Assembly: GCA_003427395.1 (NCBI GenBank)
Contig: BFEA01000524.1
Location: forward strand, 737,943 to 801,942
DNA length: 64,000 nucleotides
From: Chara braunii
Lineage: Eukaryota > Streptophyta > Charophyceae > Charales > Characeae
Direction of reading: 5' to 3'
Part shown: positions 22,236 through 34,285 of the stretch, in pieces
Layout: the number at the start of each line of letters is the position of its first letter
How positions within the stretch are numbered: the first letter of the stretch is position 1
Notes under the pieces: model-generated
Seen by the model: only the letters and a program-made list of their open reading frames with translations
What the model was told of the DNA's origin: nothing
Databases searched by the model: none
Made by a program: the position numbers and the translations under genes

Positions 22236-23179
22236 CCACCTGAGAGATTCAGGGATCGAGGCCAAGAGCGATAGTGTAGGAATATTGGAATGGCGTGGAA
22301 AGGTCGAGGGGTTGAGGGTCCGACGGGCTATCCCCCCTTTGGTTTTGCCATCAGCGGAATCGGAGCGGTACTAGGAGTTCCTCATCCACGTCTGTCATTT
22401 TCTGACGATTAAATTTTCTAAATATTTTATTATTTGTCATCGTATTAATATTATTTTTATGCTCTGGTGTTCCTTGACTCGGACGTGACGTCAGATTTAG
22501 CAGTCGTCACGGCATCCGAGGACCTTGAGCACACGCTTCCTATGTTTGACATAAGGGTTCCTGCGCGTTCGGGATGCCGACGAAATTCCTTGACCTTGTC
22601 TGTCTTGAAACACGAACCGAGGAGTTCTACGTGCCTACGAGTCGGTGGGTGATTTAGCCCACGAGGTAGAGGAAACCAGATTGGCAAGGACCTTTTGCGG
22701 GTGCACCGTCCGTCACCCACGAATCGGCAACGAGAGGATTGAGTGTGTGCATACCCGTTGGGACTCCAGAAAGGTGAGCAATGTCAAGGCAGAGCGGTCC
22801 GGGGCACTGTGGGGAGGCCGTTGCAGCAGCTGCTTATATGCGGGACCCTCCTCCACTTCGGTCTTCAAACTTTTCATTTGAATATTTGCTACTACCACCG
22901 AGGGTTATACCGGGCCCAGTCCACCAAGGCCCACGCTTAGGCCTTACAGTAGGTTGCGCCCTCGGTTCCGCGGCCAGCTGTTTAAGTGGGAGCTTGGCCA
23001 TTGGGAGCCCAAGGTGGCGGTGGGCTCCACCTGAACAAAGCAGAGCGGTGGAGGCTACGGCGACAGCCTGCTGGGCAGTGATAAACTGGGTATAGGGGCA
23101 AAATACTTTTTGAACCCGACTAGTAGTTGGTTTTCTTCCGAGGTTTTCCTCGAAAGCTGGAGGAGGTTGGCAACAGCGG
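22236..23179. other. Non-coding, GC-richer stretch
   Basis: No recognisable gene. Overlapping frames are open on both strands (22645-23190) but show no domain. Position downstream of the possible primer-binding site would fit decayed retrotransposon sequence. Confidence 0.35.
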
Positions 23180-23300
23180 TGTCGGAGCAAACACCCTTAC
23201 AAGGGTATCTGCCCAGGTTTTTCAATGTCAGACGCTGCCCGTCTTTTTTGTTAAATTGAGGGACTTTACGAGATCGACGTCTGCCAAAAGTTTATTCAAA
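23180..23300 (+). repeat. Solo-LTR-like repeat, copy 2
   Basis: Second copy of the head of the 21686 repeat (TGTCGG, then the ACCCTTACAAGGGTAT hairpin and TGCCCAGGTTTTT). Similarity fades after about 50-60 bp. Confidence 0.4.
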
Positions 23301-23759
23301 CTAACCTATGACTGAGAAAACTAAAACTTTTTTTCGGATATAATGGCAATAATCAGTAGTGTGACTGGTCAAAAGCGGTTCCTGATAGGGTCGCGGAAGC
23401 GCACAGTCGTGGGAACGTTTGAGTTAGACCTATCTTACCTAAAACATATCAGCCGCGCGATTCAGGGTTTGACGGGGCCTAAATAGGGTGACGGCGTTAT
23501 GCCACGGCGCAGAAGTCGAGATTCATACCTAATATTTTTATAAGGTTTGCCCGCTAGGATTAGAACCTACAGCGGTACGTCAGGGGGGCATGTAGGGATG
23601 GGCACACGTTTGCCTCAAGCAATCGGCAGAGGCAGGCAAAGGCTTGCTGGTTGTGTAATGGATGTGCGTCGACTATTCCCACTGGGCATAGCCCTTCATA
23701 TCAAAAGGTTGCTCCTATTTGGTATGAAATAGGAGCTAGCCCAGTAGAATAACATGCCA

Positions 23760-24035
23760 GGATCTCACCCTGCGGATACGGGATCGAACCCGACAATGCC
23801 CTACTGGGTTAGCTCCTTCTGAAGCTGCCCATCAGGGTGGGCATAAGGCGCAGCAGATTTCGGTTGCGAGATAGCCAGATCTCACGACCAGAAATGGCCG
23901 CGCAGTTACTACAATAGCCCCTATGCAAGGATGACACGCATAAGTCGAGAAGTGGTCCAGACAAAAATCGCCGATCCCTTGAAGGATCGAACTCAGGTCT
24001 GTATAACGGGCAACCGTTCTCTTTAGGTAAATTGG
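23760..24035 (-). mobile_element. Possible tRNA-derived SINE remnant
   Basis: On the minus strand, from about 24030, a tRNA-like segment reads AACGGTTGCCCGTTATACAG followed by CCTGAGTTCGATCC, a good Pol III B box (GAGTTCGATCC). A second B-box-like word, CGGGTTCGATCCCG, lies at about 23777-23790. The D-arm/A box is missing or decayed. No target duplication was found. Confidence 0.35.
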
Positions 24036-24169
24036 GTTTTTGTTTTTTATTTTTTATTTTTATTTTTTTTCTGTTTTTCGTTCCTTCTCGTTTAGGGAAA
24101 GATATAAGCGCCGTTGGTGGAGCAACTGGCACCAACTTAGAGGCTGCGACCTAAAAAAAAGGAAAAATA

Positions 24170-24212
<43 letters not shown>

Positions 24213-25400
24213 TAAAAGTAAAACGAGGGAGTGGTTGCCTTGTGGTAGGAACAACAACCAATTTGGTTGTGGGAGCATGACAAGCTCCCACCTCACATGG
24301 CACGAATAATTGTGGCCACGAGATCTCGGATCTCACGGCCCACGATCCACCCGTTGGAGTTAGAGAGATAGAGGGAGAGAGAGAAAGAGTAGAAAGTTGG
24401 GAGGAGGAGGGTCTACTCCTCCCAACCTGCCAACTGCCCTCCCTGTTTTCCGGGGAGGGGCAGAGGAAAATGAGGTGAGGTTGTTGCATGCAACAACATT
24501 CACCTGGCTAAGGTAAGGGTCAGGTGAAGTGTAGTTAGATTTAGTTTTATTTTGTTTTTCTTTTGTTTATTTTTCTTCATTCTAGTAAGGACACTTGTCC
24601 TCACGAGGTGTTACCTCTGGTAGAAGCTGCCAGAGGTAATTGTCAGACTCTCATTTTTAAAGGGAGCCTGAAATTTCAGGGGTCATAAAGGAAAAGTACA
24701 ACCTTTTCCCCGATGTATCTGCCCTGGGAAACAGGTCCAGATACATCAAACTGAAAGGGGTTGTATCTCTCCAACCCCTTACCAAAAAAATAAAAGAAAA
24801 ACATTTTGGGAAATGGCAAACCTAATTGGCTACAAGTAGAATAAGCAATAACCCTTCAAAAGTCCAGCTACCTCGTGAAAATCCGAGATAGTTGGGGGAA
24901 AGAAAAAAAAAGAAAATAAGGGCAGTTAAAGAAATTGCCCTCACTAAGGTTGTGATTGTGGTGCGGCGACAGTTTAGCCCTGGATCTTGGCCAGATCAAG
25001 GGCTCGTTGTGAGCCCGCGATTTTCCCTGGGGGCTGGAGTGTCGTCCGACCCTCCTCGGCCACTATAAAACAGGCAGTTGTCCCTAGCTGCCACACAAAG
25101 CATTCGTGCTGCCAGTGTGTAGCAAGCACACTTGAGTGTTGCTGGGCTGCCGGAAGAGCTGCCAGAGGCAACGTGGGAGGAGGCTGGAGGTCTGCAGTGG
25201 AGCGCGAGAGGAGAAGGGCAGCCATAGCCGGGGTAGAGAGCACTCTGCTCCACTTCCCTCTGGCTGGTGCAGGTTCGGTGGAGCGGTCCTAGGGACTCTG
25301 CGGGACCAAGGCGACAGTATATTTTGGATCTGGATTTTGTCCAGGGTCCACACTTTATTAATTTGACGGAGTTTTTTGTGCGGCAGCTACGAACGTCAGA
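24036..25400. other. Non-coding stretch with (ATA)n run
   Basis: Contains T-rich 24036-24075, an (ATA)n run at about 24168-24208 and a purine-rich run near 24360-24400. A good hairpin, ACCTCTGGTAGAAGCTGCCA with GAGGT, lies near 24612-24636. Overlapping frames at 24974-25366 are open on both strands with no domain. Confidence 0.4.
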
Positions 25401-25945
25401 GCTACGTTAGTGAAGGTACCGGTAGACTGGACTACGGCAAGTACCGGTGGGCGAAACTTTGGCAGACTATTTTCCCACTTTAGTGGGGAAATGCTACCGA
25501 AATTTTTCGACGGCAAGCGGCGGACGGCAAGGCTATCGACGGCAGTACCGGCGGAACGAATCTACGGCAGACCATTTTCCCACTTTAGTAGGGAAATGTT
25601 GCCGAAATTTTTCAACGACGAGCGGCGGACGGCAATGCTTATTGGCGGTGGTACCGACGGGCGGATCTTTGGCAGACAACTTTCCCACTTTAGTGGAAAA
25701 ATGTTGTCGAACTTTTTCGACGGCAAGCGGCAAACGGCAAGGCTATTGGCGGCGGTACCGGCGGAACGGATCTGCGGCAAACCATTTTTCCACCTTCATT
25801 GAAAGGTGCTGCCGAAATGTTTCGACAACGTGCGGCGGACGGCGACGCTTATTGGCGATGGTACCAGGAGGACGGACTTGCGGCACAATATTTTCCCCCT
25901 TCTGAGGGGAAATGCTGCCAAAAATTTTCGGTGTCAATGGCAACC
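25401..25945. repeat. Minisatellite of alternating 104- and 106-bp units with hairpin
   Basis: The word GTACC(G) starts units at 25441, 25545, 25651, 25755 and 25861, giving lengths 104, 106, 104, 106. Odd units carry GGCAAGCGG and GGCAAGGCTAT; even units carry GAGCGGCGG and CAATGCTTATTGGCGG. Each has a hairpin followed by AATG(C/T)TGCCGAAA. In the first unit it is TTTCCCACTTTAGTGGGGAA; in the last it is TTTTCCCCCTTCTGAGGGGA, with arms changed together. Two forward frames are open over the array (25410-25802 and 25447-25905), but no domain is recognisable. Confidence 0.8.
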
Positions 25946-27779
25946 ACTTTTGTGGCGTTACGCTGCCGAAATTGTGGTTCGTCAGATAGGCACTAAGTGG
26001 AGGGAGAATGCTAGAGATTTTGGCGCGATGAGGGGCTTGCCGTCAACGTTAGTGAAGGAGGAAATTACAGTGTGATTATTGCGGCGCTAAGGCAGGCGAC
26101 ACTAAAGGTATCGTCGATAGTCTATCAGTTAGACCAGGCTTGTCAAGGCAGAGCGGCACATGTTTTTTTCTATATATGCACGCCGGTGGTAAGGAGGCCA
26201 TTGACATTGCCTTGGTGGGATCTTTTGGGATCAGCGAGGCATGTGAGTACGACGGGCGGTGTTGGCGGAATCGACACTCGCGAACTTTATTTTTTGTGTG
26301 AGGCTTGGTAGAAGTGGTGTTGGCGGACATCGTCATCAGGTGCTTGAAGGAATAGTGCGGAACCGTCTGGGACTACCTGAAACCAGTTGGGACTGACTTG
26401 GAACCCGTGCATTTTTTTAGGGACGTGTGCAGCGCGTTGTTTTCACAATTGGGGCTACCACGTATGAAATTTGCGAGTCGGAAACAAATTGGGATAAGCG
26501 GTTGGCCTGAGACTTGCTTTGGGACTGCGGTCTTCGTCGTCAACGAATATATTTTTACTTGGTTTTCTTGAGTAAGTCAGGCGTTTGACATCACTTCACT
26601 CAAGGTCAGTTGATTGACTCAGATTTCCCTTCACGCCTGTGTGAACCCACACTTTGCTTGACCCTGTTCATTGAATGTTCGTTGAAAAAGTAGAGGAAAG
26701 TTGTGCGTATCATGCCTGTGAATGGAAAGGTCTGACTTGAGCATGGGATTGCACTGTTTTTTCTTGAACTTGTTGTCTTTGCATGTTGTGCGGGTAGGTA
26801 AAATGATGCTATAAAGGACAAGTGTGATGGTGTCTACTCGAGAAGATGAAAAAAATTATTTTTTTTACTTCCCACCTACCTGCATGTCAAGAAAGTTGCA
26901 TTTGTTTTAAAAAAATGTTAGTTCAGTATACACCGTAAAATTAATTTGATTGAAAAAAAGAAGATAAGGTCACACAGACTTGGTCTCTTTCCCGACGATT
27001 TACCGTTTCTATCCCGAATGACCTTATTTACGTATACATTTCCGAATGATTCTCATTCTCTATCACCTCTGACTCTTTTTCGTCTAAATTACTTTGAGCG
27101 TAAGAATAAATGATGATTGCGATGAACATGTTCTCTTTTTCAAAGAAGCATCTGGGACGGGGGTTCGTTGCTTTAGGAGTCGGCCCTGTTATCGACCCAG
27201 AGTGGACCGTTCTACGGGGGGGGTATTTTGCCGATTCGGTGGAGACGGCCCGACTTCTGAGATCTGAGTCTTGTGCTCGAGCGAGGAGGAGGAGTACCCC
27301 AAACCACTTCCTAGAGGGAGAGATATGCAACACCTCAAGTAATGCATCTAATCAAGAATCATTCACAAAGCAGTGTGTCATCCAAGAAAACTAAGTATCT
27401 GTGAAATCAGATGTGCGTGCCTAATCTTAGGTCAGTGGTAGGTGGAATGAATAACTTTGGCGACGCATCTCATCAAGTCAAAACTAAGGTTATTCGACTA
27501 CCTTGTCGACTGCATTAAGGTTATTGTCGAAGCCAACTTCCAGGTGGCAGCTCAATATGATGTTTTGTTTTATCGATTGCGACTCTAGGTGGTCGGATTT
27601 TATTTTGATCTTGTATTCATTGGATGTACCATATGATGATTCGGATTTTTTTAAAGACTGGATATACATTTCTGTCAACTTCGATCGACTCTTTTCTATG
27701 TAACTATGTGTAATTTTTATAACTTTATTTTGACTAGTATCTATAGGGACTAGGACTGAGTTGTGGGTTTCACGCTTGG
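25946..27779. other. Non-coding stretch
   Basis: No gene recognised. The longest frames (for example 27110-27394) lack known domains. Confidence 0.4.
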
Positions 27780-28255
27780 TTGAGACCGTCCTAGTCGATC
27801 GGCATGCGCTTCGTTCTTAGGAGATCATCGCCCTAAGGGACGAACAACGTCCGGGTGCAATAGGTGTTTTGATCGCCCGTACCTATACTACAGCGAGCAA
27901 GTAAACGCCCTCGGTCGACCTACCTCTGCAACTGCATGTAAAAGCTTTCGCACGTGGGTCAGTAGCTCGGTAGGGATACGCCTCTAAGGGTGGTGACAGC
28001 CCCTTAGGGAAGCAAGTTGTGCCCCGCGGGAACCTATCCTGTCATGGGGGACCGTGGGAGGTACAGCAGGCGCACCCGGCTAGAGCGGCGAAGGGACGAC
28101 GCGACCTCGCCCGTCTCGGCGGTTCGCGGTGTTAATTATGCGTTGTCCCCGAGTTGTCTCTTGATTTTGGTTTTGTTTAAACTCCTCCGTGATATGGCCG
28201 GGAGGGCTGCTGCCTCTTCTCGAGAAAAGGCGGGGGCCGATGCGCTCGACAGCGA
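27780..28255 (+). repeat. Dispersed ~400-bp family, copy 3
   Basis: Same landmarks as copies 1, 2 and 4: GTCCTAGTCGATCGG near the left end, CCTCGGTCGACCTACCTCTG, GGGATACGCCTCTAAGGG with TGACAGCCCC, GCAAGTTGTGCCCCGCG, GGGAGGTACAG, and the right end GGCCGATGCGCTCGACA. It carries an extra segment (about 28100-28210) before the end, part of which is shared with copy 1. Confidence 0.7.
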
Positions 28256-28264
28256 GTGAACAAC

Positions 28265-29010
28265 GTGAAGGTTGTGGAGACGGCCGCTATCAAACACTAT
28301 AACAGCATAGAGGTGGGAACACGAAGTGAGAAAAGAGGGAGTGAATCTGGCGAGATTTCGCACCAAATGCATTCGAAGGTTGTATAAGGGGAAAAACAGT
28401 TATGGTGGAAGTGCAACTCGTATAGCCCAGTCGTTCCTTGATGAAAACGGGCGGGTAAAGATGTTAGTCTGAGGTTCTGGGCTACGGCGAACCCGTTGGC
28501 CAAGTCAGAATGGATATAGAGTAAGTAGAAACAGAGGTACGGAAGGAAAGAGAAGCCCGAAGGTATCGATGAGAAAGAGGAAGAAAACATGGAAAACGAT
28601 CGATCTCGCCCGTTAGTTGATGAAAATCGGCAGGGGAAACAGTAGATAGGGATTTTAAGTTAGGGCAACCGTGAATTTGCGGTTAGTTTTGGTCTTAAGT
28701 TAGTAGAGTTGGAGTTAGGAATAAAAGGTATTGTGTCAAGATATGGCGGAAAGGAGGAGAAGAGAAGGGGGAAAACGAGCGTATCTCGCTGATTTTTTGT
28801 TGGATTTGAGAAAAAAAAAAAACCGCGTGGGGGGTTTAAGGGTTGGCGAGCCCGAATCCGTGGTTAGAATAGGACGAAAATTAGTGTATGAATAGGTTAG
28901 TAAAGAAAAGTGTGCGCGAAGGAAGCGGGATCACAACTATGGTGGGAGGAAAAATTGTCTAACTTGCTCATTTCTTCAGAAAAACGGGTAGGGAAAAATT
29001 CTGAACAGGG
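28265..29010. repeat. Degenerate tandem repeat of ~180 bp, about 4 units
   Basis: Recurring words in the same order: a GGTGGAAG/GGAGGAAAA word, an ATCTCGC(C/T) word, GATGAAAA(C/T)GGG or its relative, a word like TAAGTTAGGGC, GGCGA(A/G)CCCG, GTGGTTAG/GCGGTTAG, then TAAGTAGA. Clearest at about 28330-28510, 28590-28720, 28770-28900 and 28940-29010. Non-coding. Confidence 0.55.
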
Positions 29011-29159
29011 ATCTCGAGCCATTTCCAGTTGATTGGCCGCACCCTATTTGAGATCTGGGCAGCAGCCTGTTTGGAACGAGCGGAGCAGGCTGTGCGAAGG
29101 GAAGAAAACAGTAAATCTTGGAATATGACGATGTACCTTCCCGTGTTCGAGTAGAGGAT

Positions 29160-29365
29160 ACATCCTTTTTTTTTTCTTTTGATTTCTTTGCATGTGCCTT
29201 TCGTCAATGATAGCAGTTGTGATTTCCCTGACACTCATGACCTTGTCTGGGTGACTGCCCTCTCCACACTCGAAGTTTCTCTGCCACGACGGAGGGGAGC
29301 CTACGAGAACTTGAATGGGATTCGAACCAAGTGCCCATCCGGGCAAAGCCATGGACACTCATTCC
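29160..29365 (-). mobile_element. Possible tRNA-derived SINE
   Basis: On the minus strand, from about 29360, ATGGCTTTGCCCGGATGGGC is followed by CTTGGTTCGAATCCCATTC; GGTTCGAATCC is a perfect Pol III B box. A T-run on the plus strand at about 29166-29190 is where the A tail of a minus-oriented SINE would be. The A box is poor and I found no convincing target duplication. Confidence 0.5.
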
Positions 29366-30780
29366 TTACTGGGATCGGGTGACGCAAAGACCATTCCCGA
29401 GATCTCGCCCCAGGAGAGACAAGCGGGAGCGTCAGATTGGCGGGTGGAGCGATGTGCTAGGAAATAGAGGGAGTTAGCTAGAAGGCTGGGCGCACGAGTA
29501 TGCCGAAGCAAGCTGCAAAACAAGGAGAGAACGAGAGAGCATCGGGCGAGCTTACTCCACATTGGTGATTTTGTCCGACACCTGCGTGAATCTTTCCACG
29601 TTCTAGTGGAAGATTCATTCCGATTTTGCTCACCCAAATACGATTGGAGTAACATAAGGATAGCGGTGGGGAGAGAAGACTTACCTATGGGCTGGTGGAT
29701 TTGAGAGGCAGTATAAGACTGGCGACAGCGTGGCTGAACCTTCGGTTGCCTATATTTTGTTCAAAATCAACGTGCATGATTTGAGTAATTTGTATCTTTT
29801 TTGTATTGACTCAGAGCCACAATGATGTTGTATGGTGTGCTCATTCTGGTCACCACGAGTCCAAGGTAGCACACACGAAAGAAGGGGGGGGGGGGGGCTA
29901 CCTAGTTAAACAAGGTTGTTTTGCTAGGACATGCGCATCGTGAAAACCGTCCAGGCTTAGGGAGAAGGATCCTTTGCAGCAAGCTACGGGAGGACGGACG
30001 CAGTGGGAAGGGGAAAGGCTCGAAAACTTACATGTTGGGTAAAGCACCGCCTAACTGTTCGTAGCAGCAAAGTGAGGTCGGCCACGAGGCTGAGGGGTTA
30101 GGTGTTGACTGGTGTGCCACTTGTCCCTCCAAGCGGACTAGCCACAGGCTACAGCAAGGAAGAAGCAAAGAGAGTACCTAGCTGGCAAGGTTGGAGTTGT
30201 AGTAGGTTCGAGTTAATTGACAAGGACGGGGTATTGCTGCGATTAGAGGGATCACCAGAAAGTCGACAGTAGACAGTTGGACTTCAGATTAACCAAGTTG
30301 TTGTGCATTCTTGCAGGGCCCTCAGGCAATTGAAGATTACAAGGCTCTCTCGCGCAAGTCTGAGTGCACCCCCCTTGGTCTGGTCTATTGGTTATGAGAA
30401 GAAGACGGCAGGCGGGATAGCAACCCGTAGGACCGCATCAAGACTTTGTGGGGAGTTTGCCCATTGATTGTGGGAGCTCTGTCGGAATCTAGGCGAGGTT
30501 CTGGAGACAGGGAACTGAGTGGTAACCATCGCTTCCTTCTATAAACCCAGTTGATACCCTTACCTGTACATCTTGCTACAATTTGACTTAGTATATTGCA
30601 TGCATCGCATATTGAACTTATGTTTGACTTTCTGGACACAAATCAGAGTTAAGTAAGGGAATGCATGCGCAATTTCAATTTCACTTTTATTGTTTGCCTG
30701 AAGGTAGATTGTAAAATGGTTTTTCATCGGGGGAAGGTGGGAGGAAGGTGGTTATGCTTGTGATTGACCGATTCAACCAA
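29366..30780. other. Non-coding stretch
   Basis: No gene. It includes one copy of the GGAAGATTCATTCCG word (about 29606) seen at 4.1 and 4.3 kb, and a poly-G run at about 29885-29897. Confidence 0.4.
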
Positions 30781-32070
30781 AGGTTGGGCATTGTACTATA
30801 AGTTGGACGACTCAGTTCTATGTTGATTTGACTGTCTGGAGGACCAGACAATTGTTCCTAAGCTGGATGGTCTGGTTGCTCTGACTTGCGTGGGCTGTTT
30901 TTATTTGTCTTTTCAGAGACCAAGCAATTGTTCCATAAGATAGGATGGTTTGGTTGCCTTGTTTTATTTTGGGATTCCTGATATTTCATTTGCTTCCGAG
31001 AGAGGTAGTTTGAGTAATGTTCCATAAGATTGGATGACTCGAACTTCTTTCTTGCTTGACCGAAGGCATTGACCGGCGTTGACCGTAAATGTTGACCAAA
31101 GGCATTGACCAACGTTGACCGAGACTGTTGACCAAGACCGTTGACCAAGCTGAAGCGCAATATAATCTCTCTAAGCCTTGGCCCATTCCCTTGCCCTATG
31201 GATGTGCAGACAACCTTGGTACTTGCTTAAGCGTCTGTCTGTCTCTTCTTTTTGGATTGAGTCACTTTTGTCCAGGTGATAGTTTTTGTGTATGTCATAG
31301 AGTTGTGGTGACCAAACCTGCACAGGACTTAGTAAGGCTAAAGCTACGTCTGACGACTGACGACCTGGGGACAAGACCCCCAAGGACCGGTACAGACCGG
31401 CAGGTAGCTCAGTGTGGCGTGGTAGGCCTGAACTCCGAGCTATAGGCTGCACATCCGGCTGTCCAAGTCTTGAGAGGGCTTTGCTGATCACGTCGTCCTA
31501 TTTGTGACGTTAAATAATTCCTGAGGAGTTTGGGGGATCTCCTTAAATGCCTCCTGATCAGCAGTAGAGTCCTATAGTGACAACCTTAGAAGTAATGTAG
31601 CGTAGAGTTGGGCATCCAAGATGGAAATAGGGGAAGAACATGAGGCGAAATTGCTAGTCCCCAAACAATTGTTCCTAAGTTGGATGGTCTGGTCTGGAGC
31701 CACACACATGTTGAAACCAATGGGATAAAATTTTGTTTATACCTTAATACTATTTTTCTTATGAACAGGCTAGTCACAAAATTGTTCCTAAGTTGGATGG
31801 TCTGACTATAGCTTATCACAAATTAAAGAGAGTATTGAGTAAGAGTTAACTGGTGGTAAGAAGGGATAAGTCGAATCTTGTTTCTAAGTTGAACGGTTAA
31901 GTCATATGTTACCTTAAAAAAATAAGTGTAGACAGATAAATATAACTTGGCTATTTTCTTAACCAGTTCAGGGCGACTAGACATTGTACTAAGTTGGGCG
32001 ACCTAATCACATGCCTAAAGAAGAGAAAAGTTATGACAATTGTTCCTAAGTTGGATGATCTAGCTTTACA
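30781..32070 (+). repeat. Recurring ~28-bp motif at irregular spacing
   Basis: The word CAATTGTTCCTAAGTTGG followed by ATGGTCTGG, with variants, occurs at about 30791, 30848, 30926, 31018, 31665, 31781, 31876, 31984 and 32038. Spacing is roughly 50-120 bp except for one 650-bp break. The DNA between motifs is A/T-rich and little conserved. Confidence 0.7.
31060..31148 (+). promoter_or_regulatory. Cluster of eight TTGACC words (W-box-like minisatellite)
   Basis: Eight TTGACC hexamers lie within about 90 bases, in the alternating contexts GCATTGACC and (T/C)GTTGACC. TTGAC(C/T) is the core W box bound by WRKY proteins. The regular spacing (11-15 bp) also fits a short minisatellite, and no promoter or gene is evident next to it. 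Confidence 0.5.
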
Positions 32071-32299
32071 CCCTATGTTAGTTGGGTATAAGGGACAAAT
32101 CATTAAAAGACTATGAACTATTATTGACAAGGTTCAACCTTGAGGTTGGTGAGAATACTTACCATTATGGTTTAGACTTGGATGTGGCTGAGTGAGAGTT
32201 TTACTTAGTTTGAGTTTCATGTTGACAGATAATTGCTTTAGGTATTCACTACGTGCCAGAGCTATAGGGGTTAGTTCAATTTCTGCATTTTCTGAGCTG

Positions 32300-32720
32300 A
32301 CGTTTTTTTACTTAGGTCAATTTTCGCATTTTCTGGGATCATTTGTTATACTTGGCTTTGTATAAATTTTAAAAAACTATTTTCTCTACGGGAAACGTTG
32401 CCGAAATTTCTACAAATTTAAGTAGTTAGTTAAATTTTATCTTGGCAAGAACTTATGTTTTATTCCAAATTTTTATCTGACTTATAATAAATCTAGAAAA
32501 TTTACTTTTCTAATGAATATGGTGTACAATTTTTTACTAATTAAGGGAGTTAGACAAAATATGACTTTCTAGACTTAAAGACTGTTTAAGTTTTTGTATT
32601 TGAGCTAGTATACATTCTGAAAAGGTACTTTTCTTATGGAAATTGTCACCAAAATTTTCTTAGTTTAAAGGAGTTAGATTATATTTTGATATGTGGTGAT
32701 TCAGATGATCCACTCTTCAT
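32300..32720. repeat. A/T-rich degenerate tandem repeat of ~125 bp, 3 units
   Basis: Three blocks share the order AAA..TTACTTTTCT, ATGGAAAT or GGGAAACGTT, (G/A)CC(G/A)AAATTT, TTTAA, GGAGTTAGA, with starts near 32370, 32495 and 32610. The GGGAAACGTTGCCGAAATTT word resembles the post-hairpin word of the 25.4-kb minisatellite. Confidence 0.5.
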
Positions 32721-33346
32721 AAAGGATATTTTTTCATAAATCTACCTTTTCTTGGGTACTGGTTTAGAAATAGACTTAGGCTTAGTTATCAAGAGAGTCT
32801 TGAGTGAGAATGTGTCATGAGGATTTATTCACCATACACTTCTAAATTTAGTCCGGGAATTTACCTGTCTTGTGGTACATGTCCTCTTGATCGTTTCAAT
32901 TAAGGATTTTGACTAGATTTAGCTTGATCCCACGAGGATCATCTTCTGTTATCACTGATAACACGTCGGTTGTCGATTCGCCAGTTTATGATTTAGCTTC
33001 AATTAAATCTTACTAACTCAACCTAAAGGTTTTAGCCCGTGTGGTTTGAATCATTTCGTTGGGTTTTCATCCTGACTTTATTGAATGGTCATTTAACAAA
33101 GATAATGGGTGTTTTATTTTAGGACGGTTGCACAAAGGGTGAGACTTGTATGGCTAAAGCAAAGAGTTGTGAGTGCAGAGAGTGGTTGGAATTGACCATG
33201 TATAGTGCGTGAACATTGGTTGAATCTTTGATGTGATTGCATGTATGTTTGTGGTTTGGACTCTAGATTTGTCTGTCTGCGATCTCATATATATGGTTGA
33301 AGGGAGTCCCACTGTGATTGTGAGAAGTGATCGTTTCGTATTTATA

Positions 33347-33350
<4 letters not shown>
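32721..33350. other. Non-coding stretch
   Basis: Nothing recognisable. Confidence 0.35.

Positions 33351-33432
<82 letters not shown>
33351..33432. repeat. (TA)n microsatellite
   Basis: About 80 bases of pure alternating TA, ending directly at the CAGGGT end of the next element. Confidence 0.95.
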
Positions 33433-33437
<5 letters not shown>

Positions 33438-34217
33438 GGTTACCTGACCGAACGTTCAGGGGGTCCCGGGCTAGCCCCCGAACGTTCGGGCGTTCAGGGT
33501 TCCGTTCGGGAGTCGAACACCTCCAGGTTCGGCCCCCGCCAAAAACCTTTTCGGAACCTGAAAATAAGTTTTTTTTCTGAATGTTTTTTGTGCGTTCTCT
33601 ATGATGTAGCTTACACGCCTATAAATTTTGAAGCCATTCTGCTGAGCCACAAAAACATTAAAAATCGTCAAAGATGGGGGTGTCAAAACGTGCTCGCCCA
33701 CTACTTATTTTGTTTTTTTTCACTTTTAACTTTTTGTTTTCACTTTATTTCGGGGCCTAAAAAAAAATATTATTTTTTGAAAATATTTTAATGATTTATT
33801 GATTATGTAAACTGCATATCTGTAAATTTTCAGGGCATTTGTCAATGTCAAAAAATAATTAAAAATCGGCAAAGATGGCGGTGTCGAAAAGGTGCTGGTA
33901 CACTCACTCGTTTTATTTTATTTTTTTATTTTTATTTTTTTAATGAAATTTTATCATAGTGTTTATTTTCTGTATTTGATTTTTAATTCAAATTTGGTAA
34001 AGAATTTGGATGTAGTACCCAGACAAATATTGTTTAGTTTATTTTTCTCCATAACAGTTTTGTTTTTCAGAATTTTTTGAAAACTTTGTTGTTGTTGTTG
34101 TTTTTTTTTTTTTGTCCAAGTTCGGCCCAAACGGCCGAACGCCTTCCGAAGGGGTCCCGTACATTCGGGCGTTCGGGTTCGGGCGTTCGGCCCATCCCGA
34201 ACGCCAGCAACCCTGTA
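33433..34217 (+). mobile_element. MITE-like element A in a TA microsatellite
   Basis: About 785 bp bounded by ACAGGGTTACC (left) and GCAACCCTGTA (right), inverted ends of about 8-9 bp, with TA repeats outside both ends. The ends are GC-rich with many GAACG and CGTTCGGG words; the interior is A/T-rich and includes AAAAATCGTCAAAGATGG (about 33660) and AAAAATCGGCAAAGATGG (about 33860). No transposase frame, so it is non-autonomous. Element B (34516-35359) is the same family in the opposite orientation. Insertion into TA repeats suits a TA-targeting superfamily, but the class is not proved. Confidence 0.75.
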
Positions 34218-34285
34218 CATACATATATACATATATATACATATATATACGATATATATATAATATTTATATATCGTCACAAACA

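Noticed and set aside
22645-23190. Overlapping frames of 78-118 codons on both strands
   Set aside because: No domain, open in several frames at once because of GC-rich composition.
23540-23580. tRNA T-arm-like word TAGGTTCTAATCCTA (minus strand)
   Set aside because: No matching acceptor stem or A box within a tRNA length.
25410-25905. Two plus-strand frames of 130 and 152 codons as a repetitive protein
   Set aside because: Both frames are open at once over the same minisatellite and neither has a recognisable domain; kept as repeat.
33154-33580. Frames reading alternating Tyr-Ile (YIYIYI) at several TA tracts
   Set aside because: Direct translation of (TA)n; not genes.
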